Source: Coxiella endosymbiont of Amblyomma nuttalli (GTDB lineage Bacteria > Pseudomonadota > Gammaproteobacteria > Coxiellales > Coxiellaceae). From it: DNA of 64,000 bases. Location: assembly GCF_018107685.1 (NCBI RefSeq), contig NZ_CP064834.1, positions 124,001-188,000 of the forward strand, read 5' to 3'. Position 1 is the first letter of the stretch, and each line of letters opens with the position of its first letter. The position numbers and the translations under genes are program-made. Below the pieces are notes generated by a model. It saw only the letters and a list, made by a program, of their open reading frames with translations, was not told the DNA's origin and made no database searches. Shown piece by piece: positions 1 through 9,585 of this stretch.

Positions 1-100
1 ATCTAAGTGGGATCTGAATATTGTCAGACGGAAAAGCCAATATTCCAGAAGACTACCTTGATCAAAGAAAATTTCCACAACTTGTAATAAGGGTTTAAAA

Positions 101-2068
101 ATGAGGATATTGAAAAAAAGAGCACCTTATGGTGCATGGCAATCCCCAATTAATGCTGGTTTAGCGGCAAACTCATCCCGAGTTTTGGTTGAAGTTGAAG
201 TAAGTGGTGATGACATTTATTGGTTGGAGCGTCGTCCTGAAGAGACGGGACGTCAAGTGGTTATGCATTTGTCTTCAGTGGAAAATATCCAAGTAGTTAC
301 GCCTTCCGATTTTAGCGTGCGAACGCGGGTGCATGAATATGGGGGTGGAGATTATGTGATTCATCAAGATACTATTTATTTTTCTAGAGATACAGACCAA
401 TGCTGGTATCGTCAAAAGATAGGTGAAGATCCAAAACTGATTACTCCGATGCCGAAGAAGCCAAGAGGGCTACGTTATGCGGATGGTGTAGTGATTCCAG
501 GGGGACAATGGTTGATAGTGGTCCGAGAATCGCACGAAAAATCCGTTGTGAATGAACTCGTAGCCATTGCTACTGACGGAACGCAACGAATCAAAACATT
601 AATGCGAGGATATGATTTTTATGCGGCACCCCGATTAAATCAAATAGGAAATCAGATTGCTTGGATTTGCTGGAATCGTCCTCAAATGCCTTGGGATGGA
701 ACTGATCTTTGGTTAGCTGATTTAACAACGACTTTACAATTAACCAACGCTCGTAAGATTGCGGGTGGTCTCAATGAATATATTTCCCAACCTTCCTTTA
801 GTTGTGATGGAAAACTTTATTTTATTTCTGATAGAAGTGGATTCGAAAATATTTATTACTATAATGATGGAAGATTTAAATTAGTTTGCCCGATGTATGC
901 TGATTGCGGTTACCCTCAATGGGTTTTTAAAATTAAAACATATGACTTCCTTAATAAGGATCAAATCGTCGTTATTGTGATGAAAAATGGAAAGCAAACA
1001 TTAGGTTTAATCGAAGATAGACATTATTCCGCGTTTAATTTACCTTTCACTAATTTTGTACCCACGTTAGCGATTCGAAATAATACAGTCGTTTTCATTG
1101 GTGCTAGTTACGATCGATTTCCTACTTTGGCATACTATGACTTGAAAAATAAACAATCTGCTATCCTGTATGAAAGCACTTCATTAAAAATAGATAAAAA
1201 ATACTTTTCTATTCCGAAGGCGATTGAATTTTTAACCAATAATAAACAAACGGCGTATGGCTTTTATTATGCACCACACAATGATGACTATATGACGCCA
1301 GCAAATGAAAAGCCCCCTTTGATTGTTATGAGCCATGGAGGTCCCACAGATGCTACTTCAGCAACACTTAATTTAAAAAATCAATTCTGGACTAGTCGTG
1401 GATTTGCTGTTTTAGATGTGAATTATGGTGGGAGTACGGGTTATGGTAAAGCTTATCGTAAACGTTTAAAAAAACGGTGGGGCATAGTCGATGTTGCTGA
1501 TTGTGTCAATGGAGCGAAGTTTTTAGTAAGAAAAGGAAAAGCAGATCTAAAACGATTAATTATACGTGGCAGCAGTGCAGGTGGTTATACTGCTTTATGT
1601 GCCTTAACTTTTTATAATGTGTTCTCTATTGGATCTAGTTATTTTGGTATCGTAGATTTAGAAGGTTTTGTAAACGATACTCATAAATTTGAATCATGTT
1701 ATCTAGAAACTTTGGTGGGTAAATACCCGGAGAAAAAAACACTGTATAGAATACGATCACCGATTAATCACGTAGATCGATTAACTTGTCCAATTATTTT
1801 TTTACAGGGTTTGGAAGATAAGGTGGTTCCACCTTGGCAAGTGGAGATTATGATTGCAGAGATGAATAAAAGAGGGTTGCCTTATTCTTATATAACATTT
1901 AAGCATGAACAGCATGGTTTTCGTTGTACAGAAACGATTCAAACAGCACTTGAATCGGAGCTATATTTTTTCGGCCAATTTTTTCATTTTAAACCAGCAG
2001 ATATCTTATCACCAATTAAAATAGAAAATTTTAATCAGAAACCACAGATTGAGTATGATGAAAATTAA
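101..2068 (+). CDS. S9-family serine peptidase (prolyl oligopeptidase / acylaminoacyl-peptidase-like)
   Basis: A 655-residue protein with an N-terminal beta-propeller-like half (about residues 1-370, repeated short beta-rich blocks such as YFISDRSGFENIYYY) and a C-terminal alpha/beta hydrolase half. The hydrolase part shows an oxyanion-type segment MSHGGPTD, the nucleophile elbow GSSAGG (Ser492), Asp573 in GLEDKVVPP and His605 in EQHGF, a complete Ser-Asp-His triad. The family cleaves short peptides or N-acylated amino acids, usually in the cytosol; I see no signal peptide. An AAGGG-type ribosome site lies about 7 bases before the ATG. The end overlaps the next gene by 14 bases, suggesting co-transcription. 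The exact substrate cannot be read from the sequence. Confidence 0.85.
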   Translation: MRILKKRAPYGAWQSPINAGLAANSSRVLVEVEVSGDDIYWLERRPEETGRQVVMHLSSVENIQVVTPSDFSVRTRVHEYGGGDYVIHQDTIYFSRDTDQCWYRQKIGEDPKLITPMPKKPRGLRYADGVVIPGGQWLIVVRESHEKSVVNELVAIATDGTQRIKTLMRGYDFYAAPRLNQIGNQIAWICWNRPQMPWDGTDLWLADLTTTLQLTNARKIAGGLNEYISQPSFSCDGKLYFISDRSGFENIYYYNDGRFKLVCPMYADCGYPQWVFKIKTYDFLNKDQIVVIVMKNGKQTLGLIEDRHYSAFNLPFTNFVPTLAIRNNTVVFIGASYDRFPTLAYYDLKNKQSAILYESTSLKIDKKYFSIPKAIEFLTNNKQTAYGFYYAPHNDDYMTPANEKPPLIVMSHGGPTDATSATLNLKNQFWTSRGFAVLDVNYGGSTGYGKAYRKRLKKRWGIVDVADCVNGAKFLVRKGKADLKRLIIRGSSAGGYTALCALTFYNVFSIGSSYFGIVDLEGFVNDTHKFESCYLETLVGKYPEKKTLYRIRSPINHVDRLTCPIIFLQGLEDKVVPPWQVEIMIAEMNKRGLPYSYITFKHEQHGFRCTETIQTALESELYFFGQFFHFKPADILSPIKIENFNQKPQIEYDEN

Positions 2069-2903
2069 TTTTATCGGTGCAGGTAAGCTTGGGAAAAATA
2101 TTGCTAGGCAAATAGTCATTAATAATGCTGCAGAAATTCAGGGAATCTGTAATCGACAAAGTGGTATTAATGCCGTCAATTTCATTGGACAAGGAAAGAT
2201 TTATAAAAATATCAATACATTGCCACCAGCTGATTTGACTTTTATTACAACTCCGGACGATGATATTTGCACTTGCTGTGAAAAATTGGCGAGGAGTAAT
2301 AATCTCAAAAAAGAAAGCATTGTAGCGCATTGTAGTGGGGCATTGACATCAAATCAACTCATATCAGTTAAAAAGAAGAACTGTTCTATAGCGAGTGTAC
2401 ATCCTTTACGAAGTTTTATTGGAGAAAATACCATTCAATTAGAAGGTGCTTATTGTACTATCGAAGGCGACCAAAACGCCGTCGAACAATTATCTCAGCT
2501 TTTTAGTACAATAGGTTACTTAGTGTATCCCATTGACCAAAGTAAAAAAATCATCTACCATGCCGCTAGCATTTTTGCTTCTAATTATTTAGTTACATTA
2601 TATGAAAGCGCGTTAGTTTGCTTAAAAGAAGCGGATATAGAGGATGTTACTGCAACAAGAATGATGATCAATCTCATGAAAAATACCTTGGATAACATTG
2701 ATATCACCCGATCAGCAGAACGGTCTTTAACCGGTCCGATTAAGAGAGGTGATTCTAATACAATTGGCAAACATTTGCGCGTGCTGTCAAAGATAGGTCT
2801 CTCTGAGCTTTATAAAAAATTGGGATTGATGACGTTAAACATCGCTAATTTATCAACTCTTAAGAAAGAAAAAATAAAACAAGTATTATCAATTCTTGTA
2901 TAA
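2055..2903 (+). CDS. Rossmann-fold / DUF2520 domain protein
   Basis: The N-terminus (MKINFIGAGKLGKNIARQ) is a classical NAD(P)-binding Rossmann start with a GxGxxG-type glycine loop, followed by FITTPDD and a HCSGAL segment typical of the DUF2520 family, distantly related to pyrroline-5-carboxylate and F420-type reductases. The C-terminal half (about 150-280) is helical. Function in the family is not established. An upstream TTG is in frame, but the adjacent ATGs at 2055 and 2058 give the expected N-terminus, so I use 2055. It overlaps the peptidase gene and is probably translated from the same mRNA. Confidence 0.8.
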   Translation: MMKINFIGAGKLGKNIARQIVINNAAEIQGICNRQSGINAVNFIGQGKIYKNINTLPPADLTFITTPDDDICTCCEKLARSNNLKKESIVAHCSGALTSNQLISVKKKNCSIASVHPLRSFIGENTIQLEGAYCTIEGDQNAVEQLSQLFSTIGYLVYPIDQSKKIIYHAASIFASNYLVTLYESALVCLKEADIEDVTATRMMINLMKNTLDNIDITRSAERSLTGPIKRGDSNTIGKHLRVLSKIGLSELYKKLGLMTLNIANLSTLKKEKIKQVLSILV

Positions 2904-2923
2904 CGTCTGTTTTAGAACGTGCT

Positions 2924-2967
2924 TTGTGATATTGATCACAACCAATAAAGACGGTATAATCGATGGA
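2924..2967 (+). promoter_or_regulatory. Strong sigma70-type promoter overlapped by a CRP-like palindrome
   Basis: A perfect 7-4-7 inverted repeat, TTGTGAT-ATTG-ATCACAA, spans 2924-2941 and contains TGTGA-N6-TCACA, the exact CRP consensus core. A promoter overlaps it: TTGATC at 2932-2937, a 17-base spacer, and a perfect TATAAT at 2955-2960, predicting a start near 2965-2967. Because the palindrome covers the -35 region, the bound protein would more likely repress than activate. No intact protein gene follows within 1 kb. CRP/FNR-type binding is inferred from the consensus only. Confidence 0.6.
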
Positions 2968-3090
2968 AACTCCCGTATGAGAGCCCGCATATCGGGTTAA
3001 GCTATTATGCTGGTCTGATGGTTGAAGCCAGATTGATTCACTGAGAGAGATGGATCGGTTTTTGGTTTTTAAAAAATATCTATCGAAGCG
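2966..3090 (+). ncRNA. Candidate small RNA downstream of the palindrome promoter
   Basis: The predicted transcript starts near GGAAACTCCCG and folds at once into a hairpin: CCCGTATG (2972-2979) pairs with CATA-T-CGGG (2988-2996), with one bulged T. A second weak hairpin has arms CTGG and CCAG around 3011-3032. No clear Rho-independent terminator is visible, so the 3' end is arbitrary. It does not match 6S, tmRNA, SRP or RNase P RNA by eye. An eight-codon reading frame (ATG at 2977, stop at 2998) lies inside and could be a leader peptide instead. Confidence 0.25.
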
Positions 3091-3986
3091 GTGTTCAGGC
3101 CTGGGCATGTAAAAGTAGTGTTTTGGTATAATTTTGATGTGCAGCCAAAAGTTGCGGTGTATCATCGTGGGTTTTGTTGCCATTTTTTTACCGGATGATC
3201 TTCCGAAAAATTGTCTTTCTGCATCGAAAAATATCGAAAAATATTTAATTTGGAACTAGCTACGTTAATTCAGAACCAGTTACGTCCTTAATGTTCCTTA
3301 ATACTTGTTCATTCGAGTGCTTACTTTTTCTATTCCAAGTAATTCCTATAATAGAGAATATTAAAATTTCTAATTCGGCTGATGGGGTTACTGTTTTTAA
3401 GTAAATAATCTTGTTTATCGGTATTTCCTTGTAATTTCCGTATTGGTATTCTTTATTATGAAGTGAAAGGATACTTTTACAACATCGAGCAAGATAATCT
3501 ATTTACTTAATTGACTAGACTAAGGCTTATTAGGAATAATATTTACGATCATAAAATAGATGTTACCCGAATAAGCAACTTCACGTTCGATTACCAAAAT
3601 TTTTTATATTCATTTTCATTGGTATTTTTCTTTATTTGGATGCGAGAACAGATACGATTTATTTGTAATATCGCCCTCATTTTCTGCACTCTTTGTGTTT
3701 TAGTCGGTGCATAAAATAATCCCAGGTTTTTGTTTTTATAATTCACTCATTAATATTATCTATGTCTTGAAATTCTATTGCTAATTAAGCAATCTCGAAA
3801 GGACTCGAGATAATATGCTGATAAAAAGACAACGGTCAAATACAGGTGTATGAAAGAAATTATATTTGCATCCAAGCTCTTTTTCTTTAATACTAAAATA
3901 GGAGGCAATGTATTGGTTGTATGGCATTTCCACTGTATTTGAAATAAAGTATACTGGGGGGAGTTTAAATTTTGCAGTGTGTAAAG
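3091..3986. other. Non-coding spacer, probable gene decay
   Basis: About 0.9 kb, AT-rich, with only short open frames on both strands and no recognisable protein motif, RNA gene or repeat family. A run of G residues at 3957-3962 precedes the rhodanese gene and may serve as its ribosome site region. Confidence 0.5.
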
Positions 3987-4430
3987 ATGATGGAACAGAT
4001 CTCTCAGTTTATTGTTAATCATTGGGCTTTAGTAATGGCTTTCGTTAGCGCTTCAGTTGTACTATTCATAATAGAGTCGCGTAGTAAGGGTCTTAGTGGT
4101 AGAAATCGCCTTACTCCTTTTCAAGCGACTCGCTTGATTAATAGTGAAGAAGCTATAGTTATTGATATTCGCGATGCGAATGCATACAATAAAGGTCATA
4201 TCGCTAATGCTATTCATATATCCCTAAAAGGGCTAGATGAAAGTATGGAGCACTTGGAGCAATATAAGCGTCGACCATTGATTATCGTGTGTGCGATGGG
4301 TCAAAAATTAGGACGTATTATCAATATGCTACGCGAGCATGGATATAAAAAAATTTATATTTTAACAGGTGGTATGAATGCTTGGAACAATGCCAACATG
4401 CCGGTGACTAAAAATGAGTTTGAAGATTGA
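3987..4430 (+). CDS. Membrane-anchored rhodanese-domain protein (YibN-like)
   Basis: One N-terminal transmembrane helix (about residues 13-29) is followed by a single rhodanese domain ending in GGMNAWNNANMP. Counting from the ATG at 3990, the active-site cysteine is Cys101 in IIVCAMGQ, so sulfurtransferase activity is possible. The organisation equals E. coli YibN, whose exact substrate is unknown. The in-frame TTG at 3972 lies closer to a G-rich ribosome site, but starting at ATG 3987 or 3990 (MEQISQF) matches YibN. It overlaps grxC by 17 bases, the same order (yibN-grxC-secB-gpsA) as in E. coli. Confidence 0.8.
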   Translation: MMEQISQFIVNHWALVMAFVSASVVLFIIESRSKGLSGRNRLTPFQATRLINSEEAIVIDIRDANAYNKGHIANAIHISLKGLDESMEHLEQYKRRPLIIVCAMGQKLGRIINMLREHGYKKIYILTGGMNAWNNANMPVTKNEFED

Positions 4431-4674
4431 AATCTATACTACAGCGCGTTGCCCCTATTGTATCAAAGCCAAGGCGTTATTAGACCAGAAAGGTGTGAAA
4501 TATACAGAAATTCACGTCGATCAGGAAGAAGAAAAATTCCGCGAGATGTTAAAACGAAGTAATGGGCTGCGCACGGTGCCTCAGATATTCATTAATGATT
4601 ATGGAATTGGAGGTTTCGATGCATTATGGAAATTGGAACAAAAGAAACAATTAGACGCGCTGTTTACGTGTTGA
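4414..4674 (+). CDS. grxC: Glutaredoxin 3
   Basis: This 86-residue single-domain protein has the dithiol active site CPYC (Cys13, Cys16), the cis-proline motif TVPQIFI and the glutathione-binding GGFDAL segment. It reduces disulfides and mixed glutathione disulfides in the cytosol using glutathione. Length is normal for the family. The start lies inside the rhodanese gene, so the two are translationally coupled. The gene it would normally precede, secB, is decayed. Confidence 0.92.
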   Translation: MSLKIEIYTTARCPYCIKAKALLDQKGVKYTEIHVDQEEEKFREMLKRSNGLRTVPQIFINDYGIGGFDALWKLEQKKQLDALFTC

Positions 4675-4814
4675 ATGTTGAGGGGATTTCAGAATGGTAG
4701 GAAAGTTAACGAGCGTAAGTTGAGATGCAAGATAGTAAGCTTGAATTTGCTGTTCAGCATTCATATGTTATCATTTTTTTGAAGCATCTCGTGTCTCGCT
4801 AGTTTTCCTAGAAA

Positions 4815-5146
4815 AGGTAGCTTAGGATAAGTGTGGATCTAGTCACTGAGGCCAAACGATTTAGGCGAGAATAACCGTTTGACGGTAGCTGTTAGTGTAA
4901 TAGTGAAACATGAGACGGTATTTTTAATGGAAGCGCACCAATACTACTAACCAGTTTTACTAAAGAACATATGCGTACCGTATTTAGAAGTTTTTGTCTA
5001 AATACTCTTATTAAACAAAAAAGACAAAAAGTGATTACTGATGTGTTGATACGTGATGGTTGTTCTCAACTTGATTTAGTTTCGGTCAATGTTGATGCTC
5101 TCCTAGAACAACATGATCGCTCGCAAGACGGCGAGCATGTACATTA
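4815..5146 (+). pseudogene. secB: secB remnant (export chaperone)
   Basis: Translating in shifting frames gives collinear SecB pieces: VDLVTEAKR, then LGENN followed by RLTVAVSVIVKHE, then TVFLMEAHQ, then (new frame) LLTSFTKEHMRTVFRS, and finally ITDVLIRDGCSQLDLVSV running to VNVDALLEQH and the stop at 5144-5146. These match the SecB core and its conserved PQLDLxxVNxDAL end. At least two frameshifts and the loss of the N-terminal start make it non-functional. Its position between grxC and gpsA is the conserved location. Confidence 0.88.
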
Positions 5147-5155
5147 GAAACGTTG

Positions 5156-6160
5156 ATGGTTAGAGATCATCAACATCCCATTACGGTATTAGGCGCAGGC
5201 TCATGGGGCACCGCATTAGCGCTTGTGTTAGCACGAAATGGTCAAGAGGTTCGGCTTTGGTCTTGGAAAAAAGATCACGTTGATGAAAGACGAGAGCAAC
5301 GTACCAGTAATCGTTATTTACCACATTACCCCTTTCCTAAAAAGCTGCATTTTTCCAGCAACTTAAAGAGTAGTTTGGATAACGTCATGGACATTTTAAT
5401 CGTAGTGCCAAGTTTTGCATTTCAAGAAGTAGTGATTCGAATTAAACCTTACCTCGATTCAAATACTCGTATCGCCTGGGGAACGAAAGGCTTAGCTGTA
5501 ACAGGTTATTTATTGCATCAAGTGGTGGAAATGGAATTAGGATATTTACCTATGGCGGTAGTATCCGGGCCTAGCCTGGCCACAGAGGTGGTTGCTAATT
5601 TACCTACAGCAATTGCAGTAGCAAGCAATAGCGCTGAGTTTTCAAAAGACTTAACTAAGCGACTGCATAGCGCATATTTTCGTGTTTATCAAAATGATGA
5701 CATGATTGGTATGGAATTATGTGGAAGTGTGAAAAATATATTGGCCATCGCAACTGGTATTAGTGATGGACTGGCATTAGGTGCTAATGCACGGGCTGCG
5801 TTAATTACACGCGGATTAGCTGAAATGGGAAGATTGATCTACGTTATGGGCGGTAAGCAGGAAACGCTGACTGGTTTGGCAGGATTAGGTGATTTAGTCC
5901 TTACCTGTACAGATAATCAATCACGCAATCGTCGATTTGGATTAGCCTTAGGCAAAGGTGTTGATTTAAAGATAGCAGAACAGGCTATTGAAGGAGCAAT
6001 TGAAGGTTTATACAATACTGATCAAGTGTATAAATTGGCTAAAAAGCACGCTGTTGAAATGCCGATTTCTCATCAAGTCTATCGAATACTGCACGAAAAT
6101 TTAGATCCACGTCAGGCAGCGCGCGAGCTTCTAGAACGTCCCCAAAAAACGGAACATTAA
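5156..6160 (+). CDS. gpsA: Glycerol-3-phosphate dehydrogenase [NAD(P)+]
   Basis: The 334-residue protein opens with the dinucleotide-binding loop VLGAGSWGTALA (Gly13 onward). It contains the catalytic lysine in GSVKN (Lys193), SGPSLATEV, and the C-terminal signature GLAGLGDLVLTC with SRNRRFG. It makes sn-glycerol-3-phosphate from dihydroxyacetone phosphate, the backbone for membrane phospholipids. A TTG at 5153 is in frame, but the ATG at 5156 gives the usual N-terminus. It sits 9 bases after the decayed secB stop and appears intact. Confidence 0.95.
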   Translation: MVRDHQHPITVLGAGSWGTALALVLARNGQEVRLWSWKKDHVDERREQRTSNRYLPHYPFPKKLHFSSNLKSSLDNVMDILIVVPSFAFQEVVIRIKPYLDSNTRIAWGTKGLAVTGYLLHQVVEMELGYLPMAVVSGPSLATEVVANLPTAIAVASNSAEFSKDLTKRLHSAYFRVYQNDDMIGMELCGSVKNILAIATGISDGLALGANARAALITRGLAEMGRLIYVMGGKQETLTGLAGLGDLVLTCTDNQSRNRRFGLALGKGVDLKIAEQAIEGAIEGLYNTDQVYKLAKKHAVEMPISHQVYRILHENLDPRQAARELLERPQKTEH

Positions 6161-7380
6161 GGTAAGTTGAGTGCGTATTGTTGTATGAAAATATCTTTAT
6201 TAATATGTATCACAAAATTTAGACTACCTTAAAATAAAAGGTACTTATGGAAATTTCACCGTCGTTAGGTTTCAAGAAGACGTGCGTTAATTAATGCAAG
6301 AAAATGTATTTGTAAAACTGATACCCCGGATTTGACAATCATCGATTGGATTGAAACGAACTATACATTACCAGTATGGTGATTTTCTTATGTACAAAAC
6401 AGATAGAACATTGTGTTTTAACTCGTTTGAGTTGTATATACATTTACGCTGTGTGGTGTAGGATACAACTCTGTCTAATTAGAACAAACACTGATCTCGG
6501 ATCCCTATTAATATTTGTATGAGGTTTCGCTTGGGTACACATCGAATAAATCGCCGAAGGAAGTATCACTTACTTTATCATTACTAATGATAAAGCGCCG
6601 CATCAGTATAGGCCTTCACTTACAATGCACGTTGTAGAATATCATTTGATATTACTGTTAGTATTTTTGGATTCGCAAAAATACTAGAAACAACAAGTTA
6701 TAACTGAAGATAACATAATAAATTTTAACAAATGACTAGTAAACTGATTGTATTTTTAATAACTTTTTTGTTTGATAGGCGGTAAAATTCATCCTCTTAT
6801 TAAACATCTAAATGGTCAATGGGTTCGTGCAGCAGTTTATTCGATTAGGGATATAGCTTTATCGTGCAGGTGATGAGAAAAATAATCGGCTTGGCGTTAT
6901 TAATTCAAAGAAATGTTTCTAAGCTTCAGATGTTTATTTATTTTTTCTTAATATACAATAAATATTCTCCTGTGGTTCTGAAAAATAGCTACATGAATTA
7001 TTGAAGATATGACGTGCTGTCAATTTCTTTTGATAAATAAGGACTTATTTCTTATAAAACTTTTAAAAATGCGGGCATGGAAGTTGAAATAGAAGTTGAC
7101 GATGCAATATGACTAATGCAACGATTGATGTTAGTATGGAGATAGTATTATGCACAATGCGTTGTATATCGCAAATCCTACTGGGGTTTGTAGTAGCTGG
7201 ATATATGATTAATATTTTATAATATCGACTTTGATTTTTATGCCGTGATCAGTTAACTTACACCTAGAGTAATTGAGAATATTACCAAGGCAGTGTTTGT
7301 ACGACCTAACCATCGTATGTATGTGGTGTATTCGTGAATAGCATAAAAATCGTGATACATGCGGGTTAAGTAAGGGTAGA
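6161..7380. other. 1.2-kb spacer with unassigned protein-like fragments
   Basis: There is no intact gene. Short stretches look like decayed coding sequence, for example a plus-strand fragment reading GGKIHPLIKHLNGQWVRAA near 6780-6840 and FKNAGMEVEIEVDDA near 7052-7110. I could not assign either to a family. A strong palindrome at 6573-6595 is listed separately. Confidence 0.45.
6573..6595. repeat. Perfect 11-1-11 palindrome, operator-like
   Basis: The arm CTTTATCATTA (6573-6583) and its exact reverse complement TAATGATAAAG (6585-6595) flank one C. Such a symmetric AT-rich palindrome is typical of a dimeric regulator's operator. The half-site AATGATAA resembles Fur half-sites, but the arrangement is not the standard Fur box. 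No intact gene lies close downstream. Confidence 0.5.
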
Positions 7381-8088
7381 ATGGAAATAATCAACATAGC
7401 TGCTTATAAATTTCTAACGCTTAAAAACGAACTTCTAACTGTATTACAAAGTCAGCTGCGAGAAGGGGCCCTTGTATCCCATTTAAAAGGTACAATTTTA
7501 TTGAGTACTGAAGGGATTAATCTAATGATAGCTGGCGAACGAAAAAATGTTGATAGATATAAGCAATTTTTATCCTGTATACAAACCTTAGGTGATTTAG
7601 TTTACAAAGAAACTCTATCAGCATCTTACCCATTTGCAAAACTCGTGGTTCAGATTAAAAGAGAAATTGTCACGATGCGTTGTGCTGATATTCATCCTGA
7701 GAAAGAAACGGCACCACATATTTCACCTGAAATGTTCAGACGTTATTATCAACAAAAACAAAATATGGTAATTTTAGATACACGTAATGATTTCGAAGTT
7801 ACTATGGGGACGTTTGAAAATGCAATTAATCTTCATCTCCGATCATTCAGCGATTTCCCCAAAGCTATTGATCAATTGCCAGAATCTTTTAAAAATGAAT
7901 GCATCTTGACTTTCTGTACTGGTGGCATTCGCTGTGAAAAAGCATCTGCTCTAATGATAAAAAAAGGATTTAAAAAAGTTTATCAACTTGATGGTGGGAT
8001 TCTGCATTACTATGAAAAATGTGGGAGTAATTATTTTAAAGGAAAATGTTTTGTCTTTGATAAGCGAATTGCTATAACGGCCGACTAA
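7381..8088 (+). CDS. trhO: tRNA uridine-5-oxyacetic acid hydroxylase, rhodanese type (TrhO/YceA, UPF0176)
   Basis: The N-terminal acylphosphatase-like part (about residues 1-100, KGTILLSTEGIN) is followed by a rhodanese domain with the active-site motif CTGGIRC (Cys179, Cys185) and VYQLDGGILHYYE. TrhO catalyses oxygen-dependent hydroxylation of U34 in several tRNAs. The 235-residue length is at the short end: it stops after FDKRIAITAD, without the Cys-rich tail seen in longer homologues. The start ATG has only a weak GGGTAG ribosome site. Confidence 0.85.
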   Translation: MEIINIAAYKFLTLKNELLTVLQSQLREGALVSHLKGTILLSTEGINLMIAGERKNVDRYKQFLSCIQTLGDLVYKETLSASYPFAKLVVQIKREIVTMRCADIHPEKETAPHISPEMFRRYYQQKQNMVILDTRNDFEVTMGTFENAINLHLRSFSDFPKAIDQLPESFKNECILTFCTGGIRCEKASALMIKKGFKKVYQLDGGILHYYEKCGSNYFKGKCFVFDKRIAITAD

Positions 8089-8631
8089 AATAGCTATTAC
8101 TTCAAAACTTGCAAAGCCTTTATGCGATAGAGTTGCGATCAACAATACAGAGGTATTCTTGATCGCGCCCGACATTCTCAGAAAGATGCCAGCCCAGAAA
8201 GATGCCAGTCACAATTGTAGACAGATATAACATCAAGTTTCCCGGAGATATATAGTTATTTGAGACTGCTTGACACTTTTCTTCACGACGGACTATCTAT
8301 TTCTCGAAGACGAATAAGATAAAAAGCCAATAACTGTATAATCAAGATCGCGAGTATAATCTGCATTTCTTGACAAGCACTAAAGAAAAGATCATAAGCA
8401 TTACCCCTAAGATATTATCAATAAACTCATCAATGGTCAAAATACCGAGGTCAAAAATACCGATAACACTGAATAAATGTGATACACAAACTCGAGGCCA
8501 CTAGTGTGACGAGAATCATGATAGCGAAGATTGATCATTTATAAACCAAAGTAGCATATCACTTTTCCTCTTGGCAGGAGATAATCAAAACTGCTAAATT
8601 AAACTCTATAAAATATCAATGAATAGGTACC
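8089..8631. other. Spacer before accA with a 16-bp tandem duplication
   Basis: No intact gene. A near-perfect direct repeat, CAGAAAGATGCCAG at 8179-8192 and again at 8195-8208, has a 16-base period. I saw no recognisable remnant of dnaE, which precedes accA in E. coli. Confidence 0.4.
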
Positions 8632-9582
8632 ATGAATCTGGATTATTTAGATTTTGAACAACCCATTGCAGAACTTCAGGAAAAAATTGAAGAGCTTCGT
8701 CGCGTTGGCACCAGTCAAGATATTAGTCTTAGTAAGGAAGTTGCTAAGCTGGAAGAAAAAAGTAAGCAGTTAGCGCATCAAATTTTTTCTCGTTTAACAG
8801 CGAAACAAATTGTGCAATTGGCACGTCATCCATTGCGCCCATACACAAAGGATTATCTCAATCGTGTTTTTACCGATTTTCATGAGTTACAAGGTGATCG
8901 TCATTACTCACAAGGTACTGCGATCATTGGGGGTCTTGCACGATTGTGTGGAGAACCCATCGTGGTTATTGGCCAACAAAAAGGACGTACAACTAAAGAA
9001 AAAATTTATCATAATTTTGGAATGTCAAAACCGGAAGATTTTCGCAAAGCGCTTCGGTTAATGAAGCTAGCTGAGCGATTCTCAATTCCCGTAACCACAT
9101 TCATTGACACACCAGGCGCTTACCCTGGTGTGGATGCTGAAGCACGCAATCAGAGTGAGGCCATTGCGCGAAATCTGTTTGAAATGTCGAAATTAAAAAC
9201 TCCAATTATTTGTATTGTACTAGGTGAAGGTTGTTCCGGTGGTGCTTTAGCCATTGGCGTTGGTGATCGAACTTTGATGTTACAATATGCTTATTACTCT
9301 GTCATTTCTCCTGAGGGTTGTGCCTCTATCTTATGGAAAAGCGCAGAAAAAGCAGGTGAGGCTGCTCATGCTTTAGGACTTACCGCTAATCGCTTGCACA
9401 AGCTTGGTTTAATTGATGAAATAATTAAAGAACCTCTCGGGGCTGCACATCGAGATGTTGACGCGATGGCTACTACGCTTCAGAAAAAATTACAGGCACA
9501 TTTGATTGATTTACGATCAAAATCCATCGAATTATTATTGGAAGAGCGTTATCGTCGTTGGTCAAGTTACGGAAAGGATTAG
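8632..9582 (+). CDS. accA: Acetyl-CoA carboxylase carboxyltransferase subunit alpha
   Basis: This 316-residue protein has the full AccA pattern: a helical N-terminus ([14 protein letters not shown]), the FHELQGDR segment (about 83-90), DTPGAYPG (159-166), the oxyanion-forming [15 protein letters not shown] (198-212) and [11 protein letters not shown] (226-236). With AccD it transfers the carboxyl group from biotin to acetyl-CoA, the first step of fatty acid synthesis. Length is normal. It is followed after 3 bases by tilS, so the two are probably one operon. Confidence 0.96.
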   Translation: MNLDYLDFEQPIAELQEKIEELRRVGTSQDISLSKEVAKLEEKSKQLAHQIFSRLTAKQIVQLARHPLRPYTKDYLNRVFTDFHELQGDRHYSQGTAIIGGLARLCGEPIVVIGQQKGRTTKEKIYHNFGMSKPEDFRKALRLMKLAERFSIPVTTFIDTPGAYPGVDAEARNQSEAIARNLFEMSKLKTPIICIVLGEGCSGGALAIGVGDRTLMLQYAYYSVISPEGCASILWKSAEKAGEAAHALGLTANRLHKLGLIDEIIKEPLGAAHRDVDAMATTLQKKLQAHLIDLRSKSIELLLEERYRRWSSYGKD

Positions 9583-9585
9583 GCT

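Noticed and set aside
2860-3183. A 107-codon minus-strand frame after the DUF2520 gene
   Set aside because: It overlaps the 3' end of an intact gene and runs through the promoter and palindrome; no ribosome site or known motif supports it.
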